From positions 495,227 to 559,226 of the forward strand of contig JACTAT010000128.1 in NCBI GenBank assembly GCA_014526335.1: a stretch of 64,000 bases of DNA, written 5' to 3'. The DNA comes from Chrysaora quinquecirrha. Its lineage: Eukaryota; Cnidaria; Scyphozoa; Semaeostomeae; Pelagiidae. Position 1 is the first letter of the stretch. Each line of letters opens with the position of its first letter. Below the pieces are notes generated by a model that had not been told where the DNA came from, made no database searches, and saw only the letters and a program-made list of their open reading frames with translations. The position numbers and the translations under genes are program-made. This document shows, piece after piece, positions 14,001 to 25,034 of the stretch.

Positions 14001-15047
14001 TGTTTTAACGAAAGCAAATGGACTTCTTAATTTTGCCAAAGAATTCGAATTCACGTTGATGACGGTGGTTTTCAGCGAAATACTGCAAATCACCAATATA
14101 CTAAGTAAATCACTTCAAGCAAATGAAATTGATCTGAGTGAAGCATTTCTGCAAATAGACTCATGCATAAAAGAATTACAAGCATTAAGAAGTGATGCAA
14201 AGCTTGAAGGTTTTATTCAAAAAGCCACAGCACTCGCAAAGGAAGCAGATACGGAAACATGGTTTGCCGAAAAGAAAAACCGTAAAGGAAAGCGAAATTT
14301 TGACGAATTGGCATCTGATGAAAACCCAACCGACCCAAAAGTGGCCTTCAAGAAAGATGTGTATTTTTTCGCCTTGGATATAATAAAACAGCAAATGTCG
14401 GACCGGTTTGACAAGCATAGAGACCTGCTTGCATCATTCCAATGCTTGACGCCTGGCAGTCTTCTTAATAAGACAGCAGCCGAAAACAAGGGCAGATTGG
14501 AAATAATATTGAGGGAGTATGGAACAAGAAATGGTTCCGGGGATATTTGTGATGAAGATGATGAAATTTACCGTGAATATTCCATTTTTCAAACGAGATT
14601 TAAGGAAAGTAATGGTGTTAAAATTCCAAAGAAAGTTTGTTATGCTGTTCAAAAGAAGAAGCGGAAGATATTTAAATGGAAAGAGCAGCAATGTCTTTGC
14701 AAGTCGCCAAAGGATGTTTTCAAATTTCTATTCACATCAAAGCTCTACAAAACACTACAAAACCTTTACAAATTGTATCAGCTCTTTTTGACCATACCTG
14801 TAACAACAGCTGAAACAGAGCGGTCATTTTCCAAGCTCAAGCTAATCAAAACTCACCGGAGATCAACAGTGAAACATCTTTGCTTGTCACACATGCAGCA
14901 ATCAAATTGAACAATGGTTCAATTATTATTTCTGACTGGGTGTGTTCTTCTTTTATTGCGTGTTAGGATAGGTCGAAAGCAAATAGCAGTTTTGCCACGT
15001 TACCTTTTTTACCAGAAAATTTTGACGGAAAAATTTAGCTATTTGCC
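11079..15047 (+). mobile_element. hAT-type DNA transposon, right end truncated
   Basis: The left end begins CAGTGGTGGAAATTG, a typical hAT terminus. Next comes a G-run/C-run hairpin at about 11105-11128 (arms GGGGGGGCA and TGCCCCCCC). On the right, about 15000-15047 read in reverse shows a related GGGGGGGCAA block followed by similar AT-rich sequence, but the terminal CCACTG is absent, so the right end appears cut off just before the LTR-element fragment at 15070. The enclosed plus-strand gene is a ZMYM1-type hAT transposase. No 8-bp target duplication can be tested because one end is lost. Confidence 0.7.
11617..14910 (+). pseudogene. hAT transposase, ZMYM1-like, with frameshifts
   Basis: A first exon from 11617 (MPPKPKRQKVEF, with ECSKTFDSDFRSRHNERYH as a degenerate zinc-finger-like segment) is followed by exons near 12091-12296 and from 12575. 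The main body (12660-14910) carries a TTF-type finger region (GHMFCFWCLLF, then HETADIHLEA), the first hAT catalytic block FAILIDETSDMSKTEQ, the second GFGTDGAANMLGEF with CHVVNLILVQACTG, and the C-terminal dimerisation block TTAETERSFSKLKLIKTHRR. Breaks occur near 13313 (stop plus frame change) and near 13855 (frame change). Otherwise the frame is long and well kept, suggesting a recent copy or sequence errors. ZMYM1-like proteins are known hAT relatives, and all catalytic acidic blocks are visible. Confidence 0.82.
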
Positions 15048-15069
15048 CCCCCAAGAAATTTTTGAATTT

Positions 15070-15258
15070 CTAAAGATTGATTTCTAAAGTGAAGTGCTTT
15101 GGGGTGCATTTTAAAACTTTAAATGGACCATCATACGGAGACTGGTGAGGTTTACTACCACTTTCATCACGAACAAAAAGGCAAGTGCAGTGATTGAGAT
15201 CTTTTAGAATGTGACGTGCAGGATCTTGTGAAGGAGGACAGATAGGACAATTTGTCAC
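15070..15258 (-). pseudogene. LTR-retrotransposon integrase C-terminal fragment
   Basis: A 62-codon minus-strand frame reads CTCLFVRDESGSKP and then SPYDGPFKVLKCTPKHFTL. The pattern of a charged VR-D segment followed by YDGPFKVL is the C-terminal module of retroviral-type integrases in LTR retrotransposons (Gypsy or BEL-like). Nothing upstream of it on the minus strand is recognisable, so it is a small relic between the hAT element and the fold-back element. Confidence 0.6.
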
Positions 15259-15759
15259 ATAAAAACACGTAATTGATAAACATAAACGGGATTTAAATCG
15301 GTAAAATCAGTAGTTGAGGATACAAATTTGGAAGGAAATCAGAGAGTATTAAGATTATCAGATTTGGAAAGATAATCAGAGAGAATTAAAATCTATCTAC
15401 ACGTACGGCAAAGTCCAATAAGTGGCTTTAGTTGCTGGCTTGAGAGTTTTCTTGGTTGGAAGGGAATTGGGAGACAATGAAAAAGCAAATCTTGCCCCTC
15501 CTTCCTAAGTGTTGGGCAAATTTTTTTATGACCTGCCAAAGATGCGTCATGTTCAAGGTAGAAAATTTTTTTAAATTGTCCAAACATGGTATTGTTTGGT
15601 CACATTCGAAAGAAAATTGACTCCAGGTTCAAAATCTACCATCAATGTTAGTTTCAACAAATATAGATCAAAAGATATTGCTCAAGACATCTGATTATTG
15701 TAAAATAAACTAAAAAAAGTAAATGTTAAAATTAAAAATGTTCTGTGAAAAATTATTAT

Positions 15760-15844
15760 TAGTTAGTTGGCTTAGCTTGTACGTTAGTAAGTTAGCTAGT
15801 TAACTTTGGAAGTAAGTAACTTAGTTAGTTGGTTAGTTAGTTAC

Positions 15845-15879
<35 letters not shown>

Positions 15880-15880
15880 C

Positions 15881-15946
<66 letters not shown>

Positions 15947-16080
15947 GGTAATTAGTTAGTTAGTTTCTTAGTTGGTAAGATAGTTAAATAGTTTTTTAGT
16001 TAGTTAAATAGCTGGTTACTATCTTAGTTTCATAGTTAGTTAGTTAGTTAGTTAGTTGGTTAGTTAGTTATTGTGTTAGT
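15760..16080. repeat. (TTAG)n tetranucleotide run, left arm
   Basis: Mostly uninterrupted GTTA repeats with scattered variants (TTGGTTAG, TTACTTAG). It pairs with the CTAA-type run on the far side of the central segment. The unit is four bases and so is not a standard animal telomere repeat. Confidence 0.9.
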
Positions 16081-16089
16081 TACGTTTCT

Positions 16090-16250
16090 TTTCTCCAAAC
16101 ACTTCAACCTCCTAAACCACTCCATCAACGACATGAAAGTTCAAGCCCTTACACATGCACCATCAGATTCTAGAGCAAGGAAAACTTTAGAGAAGAGAAT
16201 CATTCATAAACTAGGCACAGTTAATCCTCAGGGACTAAAATAGTTTTTGT
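16090..16250 (+). pseudogene. Penelope-like element C-terminus (GIY-YIG region tail)
   Basis: A plus-strand frame reads HFNLLNHSINDMKVQAL, a charged stretch ending ARKTLEKRIIHKLGTV, then NPQGLK and a stop at about 16240. The RE/KR-type helix followed by H-KLGT-NP-GL is the characteristic end of the GIY-YIG endonuclease domain of Penelope-like retroelements. About 100 bases later, CTTGATAAAGGGTAATGCCC resembles sequence common in the same elements. Only this C-terminal scrap remains, bounded on both sides by tetranucleotide runs. Confidence 0.62.
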
Positions 16251-16479
16251 TTTTATAGATCCACGCATAGTATTTGTTTATTTGTTTTTCCTGTAAATCT
16301 TTATTTTGCCTCGTTTTCAATTTTTTTTCAAATTACATATATTTTAAATTTCACCGTTACTTGATAAAGGGTAATGCCCGAAAAACGTCATAAAATTGTT
16401 TCTTTCTCTTCATGGTACTGAATCTTTCTCAAAAATTGTGCTGTTTTATTCATTCTTAAGTACAACACACTACACCTTT

Positions 16480-17330
16480 ATATTAGTTAATTAGGTAATG
16501 AACCAACTAGCTAATTAAGTAACTAACTATCTAACCAACAAACTAACTAGCTAATTAACAAGCTAACTAACTAACTATGTAGCTAAGAAGCCAACTAGCT
16601 AGCTAACTAACTAACACAACTAATTAACTATCTTATTAACTTGCAAACTAACAAACTAATTACCTTGCAAGCTAGCTAACGGACTAACTAACTAACTAAC
16701 TTGCAAGCTATGTTAACTTACTAAAAATCTGGCAAACAAATTTATTAACTAACTAACTAACTAACTAACTTACTAACTCACTAATTAAACAAATAACTAA
16801 CAAACTAACTAATAACGATCTAGCAATTTACTTAACTAACAAGCTAACTAACAAATAACATAACTAACTAACTTACTATTTTTTAAAGTAGCTAACGAAC
16901 CAACTGACTAATTTACAAGCTATGCTAACTAAGTAACTTACTGACTAACTAAAAACCTAACAAGCTAGCTAACTGACAAAATAGCTTACTAACTAACTTG
17001 AAGTCTTCTAAAGCAGCTAACTAACAAACCGACTAGCTTACAAGCTATGCTACTTAAGTAAGTAACTAACTAGATAACTCACTGACTAACTAACTAACTA
17101 CTAATTAACTAACTAAATAAGTAAGTAAATACATAACTAACTAGCGATAAAACTAACTAATAAAACAAACTAACTATTAAACTAACTAACAAACCATCTA
17201 AATAATTACCTAACAAACTAACAAACAAACTAAATTTAACTAACTAACTAATTTACTAACTGACTTACTAAGTAACTTACTATCCTCCAAAGTAAACTAG
17301 CTAACTTACCAACATACAAGCTATGCCAGC
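16480..17330. repeat. (CTAA)n tetranucleotide run, right arm, degenerate
   Basis: About 850 bp of CTAA/AACT repeats with many point changes. It is the strand complement of the left run and about 2.6 times longer. Its inner and outer parts retain matching words with the left run (for example AGTTAGCTGG-type and TAAGTTAGCTAG-type segments when read in reverse). Confidence 0.88.
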
Positions 17331-17769
17331 TAACTTAAAATAATTTTTCAAAGAACATTTTCAATTGAACATTTACTTTTTGATTTTTGTTTATAAAAGT
17401 GATCCATATATGCGGGGGACTAACATTGATACTATATTTGTAATCTAGGGTCAATTTCCATTGGAGTGAGACCAAACAATGCCATGTTTTGACAATTTAT
17501 AAAACTTTTTCAATGATTTTTTTACCTTGGACATGACGCATCTTGGGCAAGTCATAAGAAAATTTGCCCAACACTTGGAAGGGGCAAGATTCGTTTTTTC
17601 GAGTCTTCTATAACCATATAAACAGAAAATAAAATAAAAACCTATATGTACTATGTACTCGATGTCAAGGTCATCCTTGAAATTCGCATTTGGCCGCTGG
17701 ACTAAAAATGTCCTCTACATCTCTGACGCAATCATAGCTCACACTAATTCCGAGCTGGTGCAATCTTTC

Positions 17770-18945
17770 ATCCATCTGTCTTTGTCTGGTAGCAGTGTGG
17801 ATATCCATACCAACCTAGCAGAAGGGATGGCTCTGTGCATCTGTGCCTTTGGATGGCCCTTACAGATGACTTCACCTTCATGTTAAAGGAAATCAGTTGA
17901 GCTATCCTCAGACAAATCTGAGAATCTGAAAAGTCTTGATCCTGTGCATTTGATCCATTAAGGATCATGGAAACAAGGCTTTTGAGGATTGTCGGTACAG
18001 ACTCACTTTGACAGTTATCGGGATTACTGTTGATTTGCAATGGTTTTTTATTAAAGACTTCTTTTCTTATAACCTTTGCTAATTTTGTCATCATGAAAGC
18101 TTCGGATTCATAATCTTGATTCTCTAAGGCATCCTTGGCGATGTTTTGCATGCCTTCATAAAACACCAACAGTCTCTGCTTGCCATCCGTTTGTTCTTGG
18201 CACTGACTGAAGAACAATTCCATAATCTTTGTCTTAAGTCACATTTCATTTATACTGCTCTGAATGCCAAATTCGCCTAATCTCTTTTGAATAAAGTTTG
18301 AATCTCTGATAATGCAAACATGTAGATTTCCCTCTTTACGGAATTCTCTAGAAATGATACCAGCTAAGCATATGCCCACGCCTCCAATGATTTGATTGCC
18401 CCATCTCTGTCATCCTGAAGATTAGCTCTAACAGAACTTCTTTGTTGATTTCTGTACTTGTTCAGACAACTGAAGTGGTACTTCCCTTCCATGGCAATCA
18501 AATCTCCCCCAGATATCCTAGCCAAAAAAGCAGCGTCTTCCAGGTCTATTACCACCTTTCTAAGGTTTCAATCAAAGGCTTGGTTAAGCAATTGCGAAGA
18601 GTTCCTGAAGACTGGGAGCAGAAGATGCATGTTTCTTGATTAGGAGCTCCAACCAGTTTTCGTTTGGATTTTCTCTCTTCTCTACTTTCAGCTCGCTTTC
18701 GTTTTGCACTTCAAGTAGCATGACTTGTGCCACTTTGCTTTATAGCTGAACAATTCATGTGCAGTCACATCTTCATCAAATTGTATACTTGTAGGCAACT
18801 GGCCTAGCTCACAAAATCGTTCCACGTTATGCAAAAACATGATATAAACTTCTAAACCGTTGCCTTGTAAGCTTTTAGCTAGACATCTAAGAACATTAGA
18901 ATTTTCGCAAATTATACATGATTCCCAGTCTATTTTGTTAATCAA
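17770..18945 (-). pseudogene. Academ transposase N-terminal fragment (older copy)
   Basis: The minus strand keeps the N-terminal layout also seen in the gene at 44.7-49.6 kb: WESCIICENS at the start, KAKWHKSCYLKC about 70 residues on, a second finger (ETCIFCSQSSG) near 18620, then GGDLIAMEGKYHFSCLNKYRNQ, and a later block SESVPTILKSLVSMIL with DSQICLRIAQL. Each block has a counterpart in the larger gene, so this is a second, diverged copy. It is broken by stops and frame changes near 18690, 18560 and 18230 and ends near 17770 with none of the nuclease part. Confidence 0.68.
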
Positions 18946-19640
18946 TACCTCACATGAAAAAATTAGGAAGACAAAAGAGCAAAGACCAATTCCATGTTGG
19001 CCTTGAAAGATGATATGAACATTTGTAGAAGTTTAAGGCTTTGCAATTAAATTTATAGGTTTCAAAAATGACCTGCCACGATAATTCTTAATTTCCAAAC
19101 AGAAGTGCTGAGAAATCCATACAAAGCTTTCCGTTTGAGAAATATTACACCTATTCTTTATAAGAAACTAAGAAATTGGTCAAGCACTGAAAGCTTCTTA
19201 GATTTATCAAATTTTGGGTACCAAAAGTTTCTTAACAGTTCTTTAGAGGGCACCTTTAATTTCAACTGTGTCAGAAAGCTTCATGCTAAGTAAAAGAGCT
19301 TCAAACGATTTGAAAGTGTTTCTTAAATAATACCTTTCCACTACTGGAGTTTTTTAATGTTTAGTGATATAAGAGTGAAAATCTAAGAATGGGTCATTGC
19401 AATCACACTTGCGATATCCTAAAAAAGTTGTTCAGACATTTTCCTATAACGTCATACAATTTTTATCTGTAGACTACCCCCCAGAATCAAGAAAAGGCGG
19501 CACCCCTTCTAAGAATGTTCTCCATGCCCCTAGGCATCACCTTGGGAAATTTGTTGCTTTGTTCCACCCATTCACGATCTGACCTTCAAAATTGACTTAA
19601 GTGACTGGACTATAAGAAAATTTTTTAAAGAAGCTTAAAT
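18946..19640. other. Spacer without recognisable gene
   Basis: Short ORFs only, none with motifs. It may include decayed upstream sequence of the integrase that follows. Confidence 0.35.
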
Positions 19641-20580
19641 TGAAATTCTATCCTTTCACCAATTGAAAAAGTGGACCAGACAGAACATTGCCTACTCTAT
19701 ACACAGACCAGCTAGGAAGTTTAAGAGACAATTGATATATACAAATAATTTAGATTATCTATGGTCTTGTGATCTCATAGATGTAAAAAATCTCAAAGAA
19801 TTCAATGATGGGGACACGTTTTTGCTAACCTGTATACTTTTAGAATATATGCCTGGGTAGGATCATTGAAAACAAAACATACCATTGTAATTACCAATAC
19901 ATTTCAAACGATACTGGTTAAAGGAACAAAATCAGAAAAGTCACGCTAAGATCAGGAAACACAATTCATCAATGCCAAGTTTCATAGTCTCTTAAAATCG
20001 AAAGGAATTCACTCCTATTAAGCCAAAAACGACACCAAGGTTGTAATTGTTGAGAGATTCTACAGAAATCTTAAAAGTAGAATGTTCAAATATTTCACAG
20101 CACATAATACCTTGCGATTCAAAGATGTTCTTCAGAGTCTGGTTGATTCATGCAATAATACTTATCACAGGTCAATTGGTAGAGAACCTGTTGATGTGAA
20201 TGCTTCAAATATAGGAGAAGTTAAGAGAAAACTCTTTCCAAATGAGAGCTGTCAAACTCTATCTAATCCAAAGCTTAAAGAAGGTGTAAAACTGAGCATT
20301 GTAAAGCAAAAGTTTGAGAAAGGAAACAGACCCTATTGGACAGAAGAAGTGTTTCAGATTGCAAAAGTGCTGGCAACCAGTCCATGAACATACATTGTGA
20401 AAGATTTGCCAGGAGAGTTGATGAATGAAAGAGTATACGAAAGTCAGTTGCAGAAGATAGATTTGTGAAAAATGTGCTTAAAAGGAGAACACGCAACAAG
20501 AAGAAACAGTTTCTCGTAACTTGGCGAGGCTATCCAGACTCTTTTGCAGAATGTATTGGAGAAGATCAGTTGAGTAGTTA
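19640..20580 (+). pseudogene. Polinton-type integrase with chromodomain, broken
   Basis: The plus strand encodes TRQNIAYSIHRPARKFKR, then WSCDLIDVKNLKEFNDGDT with the first catalytic Asp, then (20045-20390) VERFYRNLKSRMFKYF with the catalytic Glu and CNNTYHRSIGREPVDVN. At 20490-20580 QFLVTWRGYPDSFAE marks a chromodomain. The same set of blocks occurs at 54-55 kb on the minus strand, so both are the retroviral-type integrase of Polinton/adintovirus-like elements. Stops near 19860 and 20387 and the missing middle motif make it dead. It lies outside the CRE/heat-shock end sequence that follows and therefore probably belongs to a different Polinton copy. Confidence 0.75.
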
Positions 20581-20599
20581 GAGGGAGGGCGCAGGACTC

Positions 20600-21010
20600 C
20601 ACCGGCCTCAGCGCAGTGACGTCATCAGTGACATCATCAGGTCGCGCTATAGTGCGAGGGTTTTTATGAATCTAGTATGTTTATTTCTCATACCACGCCA
20701 TCAGTGACGTCATCAGTGACGTCATCAGTGGCATCATCATCAGTGACGTCATCAGTGGCATCATCATCAGTGACATCATCAGGTCGCACTGTAGTGCGAT
20801 TGTTTTAATCTAGCGTGACGGTTTCTCCAGCCTCGTTTTCAAGAGTCTCCCAGGGGTGTCATCAATGACGTCATCAGGTCACGCTATAGTACGACGGGTT
20901 TTAATGTGGTTTCCCAAACCTCAAGAGTTCTTATAATGCTTGTCTGAAACCGCTAGGATCTGGTCCACCAGCCTCAGTGCAGTGACGTCATCAGTGACGT
21001 CATCACGTCG
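20600..21010. promoter_or_regulatory. CRE array with near-palindromic CG-rich hairpins
   Basis: Seven perfect TGACGTCA sites lie at 20617, 20705, 20717, 20744, 20866, 20983 and 20995, often in a 12-bp TGACGTCATCAG repeat, with degenerate copies between. Each cluster is followed by a near-palindrome of the GTCGCGCTATAGTGCGAC type (near 20642, 20782, 20879 and 21006). The octamer is the canonical binding site of CREB/ATF bZIP factors. It recurs inverted near 63.23 kb. That it is active is inference. Confidence 0.72.
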
Positions 21011-21124
21011 CGCTATAGTGCGACGGGTTTTAATATGGTTTCTCCAACCTCAAGAGTTCTTACAATGGGCACACTTGTCTGAAACCGCTAGCCTCGTTTC
21101 CGATTTAACAACCTTTACAATCTA

Positions 21125-21335
21125 GAAGTTTCCAGGATGTTCCAGAAAAAGGGAACGTCCCTAAGAATCCTCCAATCTGATTGGTTGGAACTTTCCAGAA
21201 GTTTCCCGAATGTTCCAGAAGATACTAGAAACGAGAAAACCTGCAATCTGATTGGCTAGAACTTTCCAGAAGTTTCCAGAAAGTTCCACAAGATTCTAGA
21301 AACGAGAAATCCTGCAATCTGATTGGTTTATACTC
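21125..21335. promoter_or_regulatory. Heat-shock element arrays with CCAAT boxes
   Basis: Three blocks of alternating GAA and TTC triplets, each separated by exactly two bases: 21125-21147 (five triplets, one imperfect), 21188-21220 (seven perfect) and 21259-21286 (six perfect). Inverted CCAAT (ATTGG) lies beside each block within the word CTGATTGG. Three alternating triplets already make a functional heat-shock element, so these are unusually strong matches. They sit 120-330 bp upstream of the first ORF of the PolB region. Confidence 0.78.
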
Positions 21336-21385
21336 AAAACCGGTTTAAACCAGTTTGTTATGGATTTCATCATGATGGTGTAATA

Positions 21386-21420
21386 ATTCGAACGTCACGT
21401 TCGATTAATCTATAAAATCG
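21386..21420 (+). promoter_or_regulatory. TATA box and adjacent palindrome before the PolB region
   Basis: TATAAAA lies at 21411-21417, 41 bp before the ATG at 21458. Just upstream at 21388-21404 is TCGAACGTCACGTTCGA, an exact inverted repeat around a single central base. Position and order (heat-shock array, palindrome, TATA, start codon) look like a compact viral promoter. Confidence 0.6.
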
Positions 21421-21457
21421 AAGCGTAAGGCGAAATCAACCCAGTTAGAAGTTAATC

Positions 21458-21622
21458 ATGAAGAGGTCACACGAAGAGGAGAGCTCAGCTGCTAATGATA
21501 GTAAGCGAAGAAAAATCGCTTGTGATGTATGCGGGAAATTGTTTGACAGAATGTTAAATCTCGCATCACATAAGCGAACAGCACATGATATACATCCGTC
21601 AGCAGCAGAACAAAATAAATAA
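21458..21622 (+). CDS. Short C2H2 zinc-finger ORF at the head of the PolB region
   Basis: 54 codons starting at the ATG 41 bp after a TATA box. After a Lys/Ser-rich start it encodes CDVCGKLFDRMLNLASHK followed by RTAH, a single C2H2 finger. The stop at 21620 is only 21 bases before the next in-line Met (21641), so it may once have been the N-terminus of the polymerase ORF, now separated by a stop. It could equally be a separate small DNA-binding protein. Confidence 0.55.
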   Translation: MKRSHEEESSAANDSKRRKIACDVCGKLFDRMLNLASHKRTAHDIHPSAAEQNK

Positions 21623-21640
21623 GTCGGTGAAGGTAAGAAC

Positions 21641-24600
21641 ATGAACAAGATGGATAAGAAAGCATTCAGGATATATACCGAAGAAGAAGATATCAAAGAC
21701 TGGGCAAGAATCACACAACATACTATTCGAGAAATTAAAGAAGAATTGCCAGGCCACAAGCAGGGGATAAGGTATTATATCACTATTGATGCCGAATTTA
21801 AAAAGTATGGTGATAAGTCTATGGTTACAGAACCACCACCCACGTTCAGAACCACCGTGCAGGCGTTGTTAAGAACAGAGTATGACTATGTTGAAGATCA
21901 GATAGTTGAAGCTATCAACACACTACGAGATAAGGTTGATGAATTCTTGGAGAATGGAAGCGGTTGGATATTTACAAAGTTTACCAAACTGCAAGTGAAG
22001 ATGTTTGATTATGATGCAATTCGTGGTGGAAAGTATTAATAACTACCTACGTATATTAAAAACAAGCAAGCCGTCATCAATATTGAAAACAGAGACGATA
22101 AATGCTTCATCTGGGCAATCCTATCTGCTCTACATCCACAAGCAAAACATCCAGAGAGAGTTGCAAAGTATCGTCCATACTCGGATGAACTTAACTGTGA
22201 AGGATTGACATATCCAGTAAAAGCAACCGATAAAAAGATGATTAATACATTTGAAATAAACAACAACATTTCAATCAACATCTATATGGATGAAGATGGT
22301 GAAATTGTGCCAGTAAGAATAACTGAAGTTAAACGTGAAAAACATGTGCATTTGCTATTAGTATTCAATGACGATGGTGAGAGTCACTATTGCTGTATAA
22401 AGGACCTGAGTCATCTTTTTGCAGGTCGAGATAAATATCTGTCCTCTATGCTGTTCAGGATGTACAACTCAAGAAAGATTGGAAAAACATGAAAAGCTAT
22501 GTCAGATCCTTCAAGCTGTTGAATATCCCCGAGATACAGAATTAAAGTTTGAACATTTCAAACATCAGAGCTGGCTACCATTTATCATCTATACAGATAC
22601 TGAATCCATTCTGAAAACTCAAACAAAAGAGCTGTTAATCAAAGCACAAGCCGATCAGTTATTGCATTTATGTCAAATCAATCGATGATAGATGGCAACA
22701 ACCGTTGGAATGCTATACTGGTGAAGACTGCATGGAGGTGTTAATGAATCGACTAGATGAATTGAATGATGAAATCCGAGCAGTGTTTAGGAAAACCATG
22801 CCGATGATTAGATTAACACCTGAAGAAAATGCAAGACATGATATGGCTACACACTGCTATTGCTGTAAGCAGCTATTTGATGACATGGATAGAAAGAAAG
22901 TCAAAGATCATTGTCACATTACTGGGAAATACAGAGGACCGGCTTGCAAGTATTGCAACTTTAATCATCTGAATATAATAGCAAACACTCACTCATTTCT
23001 AAGTACAAGTTTAGTAACACTTGCCGGCAACCTACCGAAAGAACAATTCGTCTCTGTGAAAGGCTACCTACATGATGAGATTACTCAACAGCAGTATCCT
23101 GATGTACCGAGAAATGAATAGGAAAGAGTCGCAGAATTGAAAAGAGAACGCCAAGTAATGTATGAACCTGGTGTAACACGTAAAAACCTGTTAAAAGATG
23201 AAGATGTTCTAGATTATAGAAATTGGAAAATACCATCAAAGAGAGATTTGACAGATGCTGAAGCTGAAGAAGTTGAGAAAGCATTTGAGTTGCTAACAAG
23301 AAAAGGTGTTTATCCCTACGATTGGGTGGATAGTGCAGAGAAAATGGAAGAAACATCTCTACCCCCGAAAGAAGCATTTCACAACAAACTCAATGATTCT
23401 GACATCAGTGATGAAGATTATGAACATGCTCAGCAGGTTTGGCAATTCTTCAACTGTCAGACTTTTCAAGATTATCATGAACTATACTTGAAAACCGATG
23501 TGTTGCTGTTGACTGATATATTCGAATTGTTCAGAGCACAAAGTCTGGAATTCTATGGACTCGATCCTGCATATTATCTAACCGCTCCTTCGCTGGCCTG
23601 GGATGCGATGCTGAAGATGACCGGTGTGAAGCTGGAATTGTTATCCGAAGAAAAGAAGGACATTCTACTTATGATTGAAGATGGCATTCGTGGTGGTGTC
23701 TCGATAGCAGTGAAACGACATGCTAAATAAACAGAAAACAACACGCTGATGTATCTGGATGCAACCAATCTTTATGGATGGGCAATGTGGCAACCAATGC
23801 CGTATGGTGGTTTCAAGCAGTTTACACAAGAAGAAATCAGAAATACAGACATCCACGCTTTGCTGACAAGATCGAATGAAGATGTTGGTTATATTCTCAA
23901 AGTCGATTTGGAATATCCAGCCGAGTTACACGATCATCATGCAGATCTACCATTGGCGCCGCAAAGATTGCAAGTTCAAGAAGACATGCTATCAGAGCGC
24001 TCACGAAGAACTTTTCAATGGAAAAAAGTTTAAGTCAACACCGAAGCTAATACCAAATCTATTCAACAAAGAAGAATACCTCATGCATGAAAGAAATTTG
24101 AAGCAGTGTTTGGAATTGGGTTTGAAGCTGACAAAAGTTCATGAAATCATTGAATTCAAGCAAAGTCTAGGCTGAAAGAGTACATTGATTTTAATACCCA
24201 GAAGAGAACACATGCAAGAAACGACTTTGAAGAATATCTGTTCAATTTGATGAATAATTCCGTGTTCGGGAAGACGATGGAAAATGTACGCTTTGAAATC
24301 TGTACTGATGGAGAAGTCTTGAGAAAATGGGTAAGAAATCCAAACTTTTATGGAGTAATTGAAATCAATGAAGACACGCTTTTGGTCGAGAAAAAGTTGG
24401 GGAAGCTACACTCAACAAACCAATGTATATTGGTTTCAGCATATTGGACATTAGCAAAACATTGATGTATAATTTCCACAATAACTTTTCAAAGCCAAAC
24501 CTTCCAAATGTTGAGCTATGCTACATGGATACTGATAGTTTCATCTACGACATACCAATGTCTAAAGATAAAGTTGATAAAGTATTGAAAGATCATGAAG

Positions 24601-25034
24601 ATGGGTTCGATTTCAGCAATTATGATAAAGAACATCCAAATTACTCTACAAGAAACAAGAAAGTTATCGGGAAAATGAAAGACGAGCTTGGTGGTGTGGG
24701 AATGAAAGAATTTGTTGGATTGAGATCAAAGATGTATAGCTGTCAAATCGATGATGGAAATACAATCAAGAGAGCAAAAGGAATAAAAAAGTATGTTGTG
24801 AAGAAGCAAATGAAGCATGAAGATTATGTGAAATGTTTGATGGAAATGAGAGCGGATGCACACATTCAACGCAACATTGAATCACACTGTCACACCATCT
24901 ACACTACGGAAAGAAAAAAGACATCGCTGAATCCCTTTGATGATAAAAGATACATTCTTGACGATGGATTTAACACGCTGCCCTATGGCCATTATTCGCT
25001 AGAAAGACGCTGTGAAGAAGAAAACATTGGATGA
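21641..25034 (+). pseudogene. polB: Polinton/adintovirus-like family B DNA polymerase, broken
   Basis: Protein-primed family B polymerase. Readable blocks in order: N-terminal domain (21641-22040), PVKATDKKMINTFEINNN (22210-22260), exonuclease box FIIYTDTESIL with an intact DxE (22590), a zinc-binding HNH-like insert CYCCKQLF with KDHCHITGKYRG (22850-22960), LKTDVLLLTDIFELF (23490), polymerase motif A YLDATNLYGWAM (23752), motif B NSVFGKTMENV (24259) and motif C CYMDTDSF (24520). Catalytic residues are therefore present. Frame changes lie near 22035, 22435, 22690, 24010, 24170 and 24460, with stops at 23119 and 23728. A deletion of about 23 bp near 22430 is evident against the copy at 62.45 kb. 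It converges on the protease gene. Confidence 0.85.

Larger units (their letters stand above)
15480..17605. mobile_element. Fold-back-like element with about 300-bp inverted arms
   Basis: The arm at 15480-15780 matches the reverse complement of 17320-17605 over its length: shared words include AATCTTGCCCC, AAGTGTTGGGCAAATTTT, GATGCGTCATGT, AAATTGTC, CATTGTTTGGTC, CAATGTTAGT, AGTAAATGTT and GAAAAATTATT. Inside the arms come tetranucleotide runs, TTAG-type on the left (15760-16080) and CTAA-type on the right (16480-17330), which also pair. The unpaired centre (16090-16480) holds a Penelope-like fragment. No transposase is present. This looks like a non-autonomous fold-back element or a long inverted duplication; the ends are approximate. 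Confidence 0.68.

Noticed and set aside
15760..17330. Telomeric array
   Set aside because: The unit is TTAG, not TTAGGG or another known animal telomere repeat, and it occurs in both orientations around a retroelement scrap.
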